Shown here: piece by piece, positions 37,947-45,091 of the stretch
Layout of the letters: every line of letters begins with the position of its first letter
Numbering within the stretch: the stretch's first letter is position 1
Origin: an uncultured Desulfosarcina sp.
GTDB lineage: Bacteria; Desulfobacterota; Desulfobacteria; Desulfobacterales; Desulfosarcinaceae
DNA: 64,000 bases
NCBI RefSeq assembly: GCF_963668215.1
Contig: NZ_OY764190.1
Location: forward strand, 1,550,001-1,614,000
Direction of reading: 5' to 3'
Made by a program: the position numbers and the translations under genes
Notes under the pieces: generated by a model
Told to the model about the DNA's origin: nothing
The model's database searches: none
Seen by the model: only the letters and a program-made list of their open reading frames with translations

Positions 37947-38288
37947 ATGGCCACAGAAAACGATATCGTATTGATCTATTTCGAGGATCAGCCCCTGAGT
38001 TTCGCCCGCATCGAACAAATTCTTCCGGACAACAAACCGGACTGGTACCATGTTAAATTGCTGATGCTCCAGCTTCCCCTCCAGGTGGTCACCTGGATTT
38101 TGCGGGATCGCTATATTATGGGAGACGAATTCACCATGAACGGCAAACGCATGCGTCTGGAAAAAGTGGTCTGTCCCGACGCCCTGCCGGAAGAGGCCGA
38201 TCACGACGAAGACGACGCCGATAAATCGTCCTCATCGGCCGACGAAAAGGCTACGGTGATCTCCTTGAAAGATAAACGCAAACGGTAA
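37947..38288 (+). CDS. Uncharacterised small acidic-tailed protein
   Basis: I do not recognise the family. From the ATG at 37947 (AAGGAAG upstream) it is 113 residues: an N-terminal globular part with I-V-L-I-Y-F-E-D-Q-P-L-S-F-A-R-I and a hydrophobic run V-K-L-L-M-L-Q-L-P, then a very acidic, serine-rich tail (E-E-A-D-H-D-E-D-D-A-D-K) and a basic end. It has its own strong promoter. The following DUF1848-dusB pair reads in the same direction. Confidence 0.7.
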   Translation: MATENDIVLIYFEDQPLSFARIEQILPDNKPDWYHVKLLMLQLPLQVVTWILRDRYIMGDEFTMNGKRMRLEKVVCPDALPEEADHDEDDADKSSSSADEKATVISLKDKRKR

Positions 38289-38374
38289 ATGGGCCGGCAG
38301 GTCCGGTATCCACGGCATCCCCGGAAGTTTGTGCTTTTTTGGGGTGACGTGACCTTTTCGCTGGTGGTTCGACC

Positions 38375-39259
38375 ATGAAACCGGAGTTAAAACAGATCCT
38401 GTCCGTATCCAGGCGCACGGACATCCCCGCGTTCTATATGCCCTGGTTCATGGATCGGGTCAGCCGCGGAGCCATCGAGGTTGTCAACCCTTTCAACCAG
38501 CAGGTCCGAACGGTGGATGTCTCCCCGGAGCGGTTCCACACCATGGTGTTCTGGTCCAAGAACTTCGGCCCGTTTCTGGAGCACAGATACGGAGAAACGC
38601 TCCAGGCCATGGGGTACCACCTGTTTTTCAACTTCACCGTCAACTCCCGTTCAAGGATGCTCGAACCGGCAGTGCCGGACCTAGACGAACGGATCGACCA
38701 GTTGCGGCAGCTTTGCAGTCGGTTCGATGCGGCATCGGTCCAGTGGCGTTTCGATCCGATCTGCCACTACGACAGAGGCGACGGGGGCATCCGGGACAAT
38801 CTTCAAGATTTTCAAATAATTGCCGCAGCAGCCGGCAAATGCGGCATCGAGATCTGTATCAGCAGCTTCATGGACCATTACCGAAAAATCGCGCGGAGAA
38901 CAGGGCGGCGGCTGACCTTCCTGACCCCATCCATGGTAGAAAAAGAAAAAATCGTTGACGATATGGCAGCGACCCTTTCCCCTTTGGGCATTCGGCTTGC
39001 CCTGTGCTGCGAAAATGAGGTTCTGGAGGCGCTGCCGCAAGACTGTGGCATCGGTCCAGCCGCCTGTATTTCGGCAAAACGGATCATGGCCGTGCATGGC
39101 GGCAGCCTTTCCCTTCTTAAAGATTCCGGCCAGCGCAAAACCGCAGGGTGCCAATGCACCGTTTCCGTGGACATCGGTTCCTACAGTCTGCACCCCTGCC
39201 ACCACAACTGTCTGTTCTGCTATGCCAGTCCTGCATGCGACCGGAGAACCGTGTCATGA
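38375..39259 (+). CDS. DUF1848 protein with C-terminal cysteine cluster
   Basis: The 294-residue protein matches DUF1848: S-V-S-R-R-T-D-I-P-A-F near the N-terminus, F-W-S-K-N, and a C-terminal cysteine cluster C-Q-C-T-V-S-V-D-I-G-S-Y followed by C-x3-C-x2-C. The cluster suggests an iron-sulfur site; homologues are sometimes described as distant radical-SAM-like proteins. The role is unknown. Its TGA overlaps the dusB ATG (ATGA), which suggests a linked function in tRNA or cofactor chemistry, though this is inference. Confidence 0.82.
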   Translation: MKPELKQILSVSRRTDIPAFYMPWFMDRVSRGAIEVVNPFNQQVRTVDVSPERFHTMVFWSKNFGPFLEHRYGETLQAMGYHLFFNFTVNSRSRMLEPAVPDLDERIDQLRQLCSRFDAASVQWRFDPICHYDRGDGGIRDNLQDFQIIAAAAGKCGIEICISSFMDHYRKIARRTGRRLTFLTPSMVEKEKIVDDMAATLSPLGIRLALCCENEVLEALPQDCGIGPAACISAKRIMAVHGGSLSLLKDSGQRKTAGCQCTVSVDIGSYSLHPCHHNCLFCYASPACDRRTVS

Positions 39260-40224
39260 AAATCGGGACGGTCGAAACAGACAACTTCACCGTGTTGGCG
39301 CCGCTGGCCGGCATCACCAACCTGCCGCTGCGGTTGATGGCCAAACGGGCCGGATGCGGCCTGGTCTGCTCGGAGATGATCAGTTCACACGGCCTGGTGT
39401 ACAAATCCGGCAAAACCGAGCAGCTTCTGGAAAGCGCGCCGGCCGAAAAGCCCCTGTCCGTACAGATCTTCGGGTCCAAACCGGCGATCATGGCCGATGC
39501 AGCCCGCATTGTCCAGGATTCCGGCGCGGACATTCTGGACATCAATTTCGGATGTTCGGTGAAAAAGATTCTGAAAAGCAACTCGGGGTCAGCCCTGATG
39601 AAGGAGCCCCAACTGACCCGACGCATTCTGGATGCGGTGCGCCAGGCTATCGACATCCCTTTGACCATCAAGATCCGATCGGGATGGGACCCGTCCGGGC
39701 AGCAGGCCCTGGAAATTGCCGGAATCGCCGAAGATTGCGGGGTGGATGCCGTTACCGTTCATCCTCGTACGGCCATGCAGGGATTTCGGGGGCGGGCGGA
39801 CTGGTCGATCATCGCGGCGGTCAAAAAAGCCCTTGCCATACCGGTGATCGGCAACGGAGATGTGGCCGCACCGGCCGATGCACTGCGCATGATAGCGGAA
39901 ACCGGGTGTGATGGGGTCATGGTAGGGCGGGCAGCCATCGGCAACCCAATGATTTTCGAGCAGATTCTGGCCGCAGCCCAGGGCTGGCCGCCAGAAGATC
40001 CGACCGACGGCCAGCGAATCGGCATGATGCAGGCGTATCTCCGGGATTCGGTCCGCTATCTCGGGGAAGAGCGGGCCTGCCGCATGATGCGCAGCCGGCT
40101 GTGCTGGTTCGTGAAAGGCATGCACAACGCCGGCCTTTTTCGCAGCAGCATCCGGTTCATCGCCTCGGAGCAGGAAGCCGAGACGTTGATCCGGGAATAT
40201 GCGGCGTCAATCGGAGTGTTGTAA
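39256..40224 (+). CDS. dusB: tRNA-dihydrouridine synthase, DusB type
   Basis: The 322-residue flavoenzyme reduces uridine in the tRNA D-loop. It starts with L-A-P-L-A-G-I-T-N-L-P and shows Q-I-F-G-S-K-P, the catalytic-cysteine region I-N-F-G-C-S-V-K-K (usual GCP is GCS), V-H-P-R-T and the FMN phosphate site G-N-G-D-V...V-G-R-A-A-I-G-N-P. The start at 39256 is fixed by the four-base overlap with the DUF1848 gene; the frame is open further upstream only as a shadow. Confidence 0.93.
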   Translation: MKIGTVETDNFTVLAPLAGITNLPLRLMAKRAGCGLVCSEMISSHGLVYKSGKTEQLLESAPAEKPLSVQIFGSKPAIMADAARIVQDSGADILDINFGCSVKKILKSNSGSALMKEPQLTRRILDAVRQAIDIPLTIKIRSGWDPSGQQALEIAGIAEDCGVDAVTVHPRTAMQGFRGRADWSIIAAVKKALAIPVIGNGDVAAPADALRMIAETGCDGVMVGRAAIGNPMIFEQILAAAQGWPPEDPTDGQRIGMMQAYLRDSVRYLGEERACRMMRSRLCWFVKGMHNAGLFRSSIRFIASEQEAETLIREYAASIGVL

Positions 40225-40292
40225 GAAACGTGGTCACCATTGAGGGTGAAACCGTAGATGAATGGTGCACCGCATTTTTTAACGATTCTGCA

Positions 40293-41225
40293 TCAATCCC
40301 GAACCAGAATGCTTCCCACCGTCGGGGGGTCACCCGCTTCCGAAACGGCAAAAGATTGATTTGCAGTGACTTGCGTAATCGTTAGCTCGCCGATCTTCAC
40401 GCCCGGGACGACGTAGCGCTGCTCATCCAGGCCCGTGAGCATCTCGCTGCCGTCCAGCACGGCAAACCGGTCGCCCGTTTCGATGCCCACCTCGCTTCCG
40501 GCACTGATGACGCAAGCCCCATCCGACAAAGCAACGACCGAAGCCAGCCATTTGTTCTCGTTGATGGCCTCTGCCATGCGTTCTCCCAGCGACTGCCCCA
40601 TCTCCTCGACCACCTCTTCCAGGCCATCGACGATGACGTCCTCTCCATTGCGAATTCTCTGGGCTTCGGTTTCGTCGATATCCACTTCGTCGATCAGGGT
40701 GCCCAATGCCAGGCGGGTTCCGGTGATGGTGTCATAAATGGCCGCGGCTGTATGGACCTGGAGGCTGTAAGCCACATCCTTGAAAAGCCAGAATCCCGTA
40801 TCGCGGGTGCGCACGCGGACGTCCATCAGCAGGGGGCTCACCAGAAAATTCATGCCTTCCTGCCGGGCCATGCTGGAAAGGGTGAACACATTCAGGTGCC
40901 CGTTGGCGGCCCGCGGTGGGTTCATCAAAAAAGGCGGGGCTTCGGTCCGGCCCGGAATAACCAGAACGGCATGGGAAGCTTCCTCGTTGATGCTTTCCAG
41001 AAAAGCCCTCATATAGGAAACCGGAACCTGCTGGCCGCCAAGGGTGGCATTATTGAGCAGGGCTACGACGCCCACCTTTTTCAGATATTTGCCGCTGCCG
41101 GAAAAATCGCGGATGGTTTTTTGCGGCGCGGGCCTGTAAGATGAAGCGATCCCGCAACCGGCGATCAGCAGGGCCGCCGTCAGCAGGGCCGGCAGAATGG
41201 TGTTCAAACGCCTTGGGGCAATCAT
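40293..41225 (-). CDS. Lipoprotein with FlgT C-terminal-like domain
   Basis: The 310-residue precursor has a lipobox at L-I-A-G-C (Cys about 24). The C-terminal 80 residues (I-S-A-G-S-E-V-G-I-E-T-G-D-R-F through V-K-I-G-E-L-T-I-T-Q-V) look like the FlgT C-terminal fold, a beta-rich envelope domain also found outside flagella. No flagellar gene is near. Its ATG overlaps the queF stop as ATGA, so the two are co-translated. Confidence 0.7.
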   Translation of the reverse strand: MIAPRRLNTILPALLTAALLIAGCGIASSYRPAPQKTIRDFSGSGKYLKKVGVVALLNNATLGGQQVPVSYMRAFLESINEEASHAVLVIPGRTEAPPFLMNPPRAANGHLNVFTLSSMARQEGMNFLVSPLLMDVRVRTRDTGFWLFKDVAYSLQVHTAAAIYDTITGTRLALGTLIDEVDIDETEAQRIRNGEDVIVDGLEEVVEEMGQSLGERMAEAINENKWLASVVALSDGACVISAGSEVGIETGDRFAVLDGSEMLTGLDEQRYVVPGVKIGELTITQVTANQSFAVSEAGDPPTVGSILVRD

Positions 41226-41626
41226 GGAGCGACCTCGTATTTTGCGCAAACCTGGGTGGTCAAACCGCCCCTGGAGGTAAATTTGCCGGTCACCTCCATC
41301 ATCTTGGGCTCCAGCACCCGAACCAGGTCGTCGAGAATCCGGTTGGACACATGCTCGTAAAACATGCCAACGTTACGGAATTGCAGGAGATAGTATTTCA
41401 GCGATTTGAGTTCGATAATGAACCGGTCCGGGGTGTAGCGGATTTCGATGGTGCCGAAATCGGGCAAACCGGTCATGGGGCAGACCGATGTAAATTCCGG
41501 CTGGGATATGGTAATCACCACATCCCGTTTGCCTTTGTAATGATAGTCGATGGGATCGAGCATATCGGTGGTGACGACATCCGGTTTGTCTATGGTGTAG
41601 CGGATGGTATGGTCGTATGATTTCAT
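41222..41626 (-). CDS. queF: NADPH-dependent 7-cyano-7-deazaguanine reductase QueF
   Basis: The 134-residue single-module QueF reduces preQ0 to preQ1 in queuosine synthesis. The catalytic Cys is C49 and the acid Asp is D56 in T-S-V-C-P-M-T-G-L-P-D-F-G. The NADPH motif is in L-K-S-L-K-Y-Y-L-L-Q-F-R-N-V-G. A perfect hairpin sequesters the Shine-Dalgarno just before the ATG. It is the first gene of a two-gene operon. Confidence 0.94.
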   Translation of the reverse strand: MKSYDHTIRYTIDKPDVVTTDMLDPIDYHYKGKRDVVITISQPEFTSVCPMTGLPDFGTIEIRYTPDRFIIELKSLKYYLLQFRNVGMFYEHVSNRILDDLVRVLEPKMMEVTGKFTSRGGLTTQVCAKYEVAP

Positions 41627-41631
41627 CGGCT

Positions 41632-41685
41632 CTCCAATGGTTTTTATTGGAGCTTTTTATTAAAGGATGGCAACGGACGTGTCAA
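41632..41685 (-). promoter_or_regulatory. queF promoter and ribosome-binding-site hairpin
   Basis: On the minus strand TTGACA (41685-41680) and TTTAAT (41664-41659) stand 15 bases apart. The expected transcript would begin near 41652, directly with CTCCAAT-N7-ATTGGAG (41652-41632). The 3' arm contains the GGAG that serves the ATG at 41626. The leader is therefore little more than a hairpin that hides the ribosome binding site. It does not match the preQ1-I riboswitch consensus I know. Confidence 0.55.
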
Positions 41686-41810
41686 ACGTTCTATGGTTGG
41701 CGCCGCGGTTATTCGGACTGCAGCCGGCTTGCAACCCCTGGTTGACTTCCGGGTCGCTTCCTGTTAACAGTTCGAAATATTTACTTTTTTGATATAGAGG
41801 ATGGGTGCCG

Positions 41811-42005
41811 ATGAGAAGGATGGATCAGGACGAACAGATTCTACGGGCCAGCAAAGAAATTGTAGTCAAGTTCATCGAAACGGGGCGGATTTCTCCCACG
41901 GGTTTTTCGGATGCCTTCAAGGCCATCTACCAGGCAGTGGACGAAACCGTGAAGCAGTCGGCAAGCACGGAGCCAACGGATGAAAACAGCGGGGAGGCGG
42001 CCTGA
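41811..42005 (+). CDS. Small conserved-looking protein of unknown function
   Basis: About 64 residues with D-E-Q-I-L-R-A-S-K-E-I-V-V-K-F-I-E-T-G-R-I-S-P, then F-K-A-I-Y-Q-A-V-D-E-T-V and an acidic tail. The helical central part resembles short conserved proteins that I associate with Desulfobacterota but cannot name. AGAGGA stands upstream; GTG at 41805 or ATG at 41811 or 41820 could start it. Confidence 0.55.
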   Translation: MRRMDQDEQILRASKEIVVKFIETGRISPTGFSDAFKAIYQAVDETVKQSASTEPTDENSGEAA

Positions 42006-42083
42006 CGGCCGGATTTCACCGGCAATCGGTTCAAGGCGTTTCTCCCGACAATCGGGAAACGCCTTGAGTGAGCGGACAAAGAA

Positions 42084-42893
42084 TCATGCTGTATAGCTGA
42101 GTTCGAAACTGGCCGATTCCGTAAGCGTTTGTATCTTTTGAACGAAGACGGACTGCATGGTCTGGACGACTTCCTGGCGCAGCCTCGATTCGGGAGCATT
42201 TTCAATTCCATCGTTCCGGTAACGGTTGAAAAGGTTCTGGATCGAACCCGCAAGGTGGTCGCGCCGGCCGCGGAATCTCCGAACATGGTCGGCCATGTCG
42301 TCCGTAACCCGTTCAATCCGTTGCATCAACTGCTGGAGGCGGCCATACCCGTGACGATGGTTGCCCCGATTTTCCTCCAGGGCCGACCGACTGATCTCCA
42401 CCCGCTCCTGCTCGCCGTACATGACCTGGCGTTCATAGGAAAAAGCCGCCTCCAGACTGGCGACGGTATCCAGTTCCTTCAGCAGTTCACCGTCGGCAGC
42501 CATTTCCTGAAGGTCCCCGGATAAAAAATCGTCGATCATCTCACCGATGACTTCCATTGCCGCACGGATATCTTCCAACTCCTCGGCGTTCAAATCGCCG
42601 TCGACTTCAACGGACAGGCTCTGGCTGTCGGAAAACTCGAAAAACGCCGTCTGCGTGGACTCGGCCCAGCCGTCCTCGTAGGATACGCTGCGATAGCTGC
42701 CCGCGTTGATTTCCGTGGCCGATGCCAGACTGAGGGTCACCGTGTCGCCCTCTTCGGTGGTGATGGTCAGATCAGTGCTCTGGCTCTGGGAAACGGACCC
42801 CGCCCGGGTCTGTTCCGCCTTGAAGCTTGTACTCTCCGGAAAATTTCCGTATTGAAACGGAAAAAAGGACTGCGGATGGGCAATCGGGTTCAT
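42084..42893 (-). CDS. Uncharacterised cytoplasmic-looking protein
   Basis: The 269-residue protein has no signal peptide or membrane segment. A beta-rich section (about 40-105, T-V-T-L-S-L-A-S-A-T-E-I) is followed by an acidic helical stretch with L-N-A-E-E-L-E-D-I-R-A-A-M-E-V-I-G and a charged C-terminal half rich in Arg and Gln. I do not recognise it by name. AAGGAGG precedes the ATG at 42893. It stands alone and is divergent from the N-formylglutamate amidohydrolase gene. Confidence 0.72.
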   Translation of the reverse strand: MNPIAHPQSFFPFQYGNFPESTSFKAEQTRAGSVSQSQSTDLTITTEEGDTVTLSLASATEINAGSYRSVSYEDGWAESTQTAFFEFSDSQSLSVEVDGDLNAEELEDIRAAMEVIGEMIDDFLSGDLQEMAADGELLKELDTVASLEAAFSYERQVMYGEQERVEISRSALEENRGNHRHGYGRLQQLMQRIERVTDDMADHVRRFRGRRDHLAGSIQNLFNRYRNDGIENAPESRLRQEVVQTMQSVFVQKIQTLTESASFELSYTA

Positions 42894-43112
42894 TCTGAAC
42901 CTCCTTCGTTGGGTAGGGGAAACTTCTGTCTCCATTTGTTTGGGAATCTTGTCCCGCGCGATCTTATTAATGCTATCGGTCGAATTGGGGCAAAGTTTAG
43001 TCATAAATTTTAAGAAAAAGTTACAATGAGGGTGTACAAGGGTCTTTTGGGAAACAGAGGAACTGTGATATTGTAAACTTGATCTCACTCCGTGCAGAAA
43101 GTGTGTTTCTCC

Positions 43113-43883
43113 ATGATCTTCCACATCCCCCACGCTTCGTTCGACATCCCGGTCGATCTCCGCTCAACGCTCTTGATTGACGATCAGGCGCTGATGGAAG
43201 AATTGTCGGTGATGACGGATGCGCACGTCGACGATCTGTTCGGCTGTCACGCCGGCGAAGAGGATACGATTGTCGCTTTCCAGGCTTCCAGGCTGATCGT
43301 CGACCCGGAGCGATTTACCGACGATGCGCTGGAGATCATGGCATGGGTCGGGCTGGGTGTCATTTACGAGCAGACATCCAGCGGAGATCGACTGCGGAAC
43401 ACACCCTCTCTGGAGGATCGGGATGAATTGATCCGGCGATTCTACGTGCCCCATCATAAGCGGCTGAACGAGGCCACCGCCGAGGCACTGGGCCGCTACG
43501 GTTCCGCACTGATCCTCGACTGCCACAGCTTCCCATCGACCCCCCTGCCGTTCGAATTCGATCAGAATCCGGACCGGCCGGACATCTGCATCGGCACGGA
43601 CCCGGCACACACACCGCGTTTTTTGATCGAGGCGGCAAAGCAGGCCGCCAGTGACGAAGGACTCACCTGCCGAATCAACAAGCCTTCCGATGGCTCCCTG
43701 GTTCCCACTCATTATTGGCAGCATGACAAGCGGGTGTTAAGCATCATGATCGAAATCAATCGATCCCTGTTCATGGATGAGGCGACCGGAGAACGGTCGG
43801 ATCAATACGAAGGGTGCAAAACAATGCTGGGAAGGATTGTACAGCGCATACGGGAAGCGAGCATTCCAGATCAACGAACTTGA
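43113..43883 (+). CDS. N-formylglutamate amidohydrolase family protein
   Basis: The 256-residue protein begins I-F-H-I-P-H-A-S, the metal-binding start of the family, and contains L-I-V-D-P-E-R-F, L-D-C-H-S-F-P and V-P-T-H-Y-W. N-formylglutamate amidohydrolases release formate and glutamate at the end of histidine degradation, but many members act on other N-acyl amides. No other hut gene is near. I begin at the second Met, which starts the conserved sequence; a start at 43092 is possible. Confidence 0.85.
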   Translation: MIFHIPHASFDIPVDLRSTLLIDDQALMEELSVMTDAHVDDLFGCHAGEEDTIVAFQASRLIVDPERFTDDALEIMAWVGLGVIYEQTSSGDRLRNTPSLEDRDELIRRFYVPHHKRLNEATAEALGRYGSALILDCHSFPSTPLPFEFDQNPDRPDICIGTDPAHTPRFLIEAAKQAASDEGLTCRINKPSDGSLVPTHYWQHDKRVLSIMIEINRSLFMDEATGERSDQYEGCKTMLGRIVQRIREASIPDQRT

Positions 43884-43898
43884 AGCCGGAAAACGAAA

Positions 43899-44888
43899 TT
43901 AATGCGCTCCCAGCGCCTGGGGCCACAGGTAGTAAAAACCGGCGTCCAGGGTCAAAAGATCCCCGATGAGGCCCGTTTCCACCAGCCGCGGCATTGAGGT
44001 GTCTGCCTGGCTGCTCAGGGTATTGTACAGATTGTCGTCGGGATAGTGGGTCCGGCGATAGGTGACCACCCGGACATCCGCATCAAGGTCTGCAAGCTGC
44101 CTGGCCGCATCGATGGCATCCTGAAGATAGCCGATTTTATCCACCAATCCCAATTCCAACGCGTCTTCGGCCAGAAAAATCCGGGCATCGGCCACACGGG
44201 CCAGCTGTTGGCCGTCCAACTGTCGATGCTGCTTCACCAGATTGACAAATCGCTGCCCCAGCCGGTCGGCCAGTTCCTGAAGCAGATTCTCCTCTTCCGG
44301 TGTGATGGGCCGGAACGGCGAACCCATATCCTTGTTCATTCCGGATTTGTTGACCTTCACGCCCACACCGATCTTCTCCATGAGGCCCGATATTTCGGGG
44401 CGCATCAGGATGACGCCGACGGAACCGGTAACGGTGGTGGGATGGGCCAGGATCATGTCGGCCGGCAGGGAGATGTAATAGCCGCCGGAGGTGGCCAGGT
44501 TCATCATGCAGACCACGATTTTCTTTCCGGTCCGCTCCTTGAAAGAGACAATCTCGTGGTAGAGTATATCGCTGGCCGTGGTGTTACCGCCGGGGGTGTC
44601 GATATTGAATAGTACGGCCTTGACCCGGTCGTCTTTTTCGGCCAGGTGCAAATGAGAGACGACTTCCTGCACCACGCCGGGCGTTTGTTGCATCAACCGG
44701 CCTTTGGGCTTGTCCGTAATGATGCCGGTGATCGGAATCAACGCGACCCGCTCTTCAGCCGTGCCTTCCAGGGTCATCTCGCGCAGGGGGTCAGAAGCGT
44801 CCGAAAAAAGGGTGATGCGCGGCCCGGCGCAACTAATCAGAAGCATCGTTGCAAGGAGCATGGCAAGGATCGGTGTAGAAATTCTCAT
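43899..44888 (-). CDS. sppA: S49-family signal peptide peptidase SppA, lipoprotein form
   Basis: The 329-residue protein is a short-form SppA that degrades signal peptides in the membrane. The nucleophile region is N-L-A-T-S-G-G-Y-Y, and P-T-T-V-T-G-S-V-G-V and the I-D-T-P-G-G oxyanion loop are present. The N-terminus has a lipobox-like L-L-I-S-C-A-G, so it may be lipid-anchored rather than have only a helix. The ATG at 44888 follows GGAGG. It lies downstream of polA across a palindromic element. Confidence 0.88.
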   Translation of the reverse strand: MRISTPILAMLLATMLLISCAGPRITLFSDASDPLREMTLEGTAEERVALIPITGIITDKPKGRLMQQTPGVVQEVVSHLHLAEKDDRVKAVLFNIDTPGGNTTASDILYHEIVSFKERTGKKIVVCMMNLATSGGYYISLPADMILAHPTTVTGSVGVILMRPEISGLMEKIGVGVKVNKSGMNKDMGSPFRPITPEEENLLQELADRLGQRFVNLVKQHRQLDGQQLARVADARIFLAEDALELGLVDKIGYLQDAIDAARQLADLDADVRVVTYRRTHYPDDNLYNTLSSQADTSMPRLVETGLIGDLLTLDAGFYYLWPQALGAH

Positions 44889-44918
44889 AACCCGCCTCCA
44901 ATGGTGTCGTTCTGCCTT

Positions 44919-45090
44919 TCGAGCCCTTTCAGAAATCGGCAAATTTGGTCGAGATCAAGGCGTGGGAAAAATGAACCCGGAGGCGCCCCGAAGGAAGTGC
45001 CCTTGGGGTGCATATAGTTGATATTCCGAGGAGTTCATTTTGAGCACAACGCCGATATCGGGCAAATTGGCCATTTCTGGACGGGCTCGA
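44919..45090 (-). repeat. Long imperfect-palindrome element after polA, copy 3
   Basis: Outer arms starting TCGAGCCC (44919) and ending GGGCTCGA (45090) pair over about 30 bases with few mismatches, including CAGAAAT/ATTTCTG. Inside, GAGATCAAGGCGT and AACGCCGATATCGGGC recur from the element at 15351-15471. The centre can form further stems such as AAAATGAAC with GTTCATTTT (approximate) and GCCCC/GGGGT. One end lies a single base from the polA stop at 45092. Confidence 0.8.
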
Positions 45091-45091
45091 T

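Noticed and set aside
41627..41690. preQ1 riboswitch ahead of queF
   Set aside because: The conserved preQ1-I core is not present; only a simple hairpin is visible.
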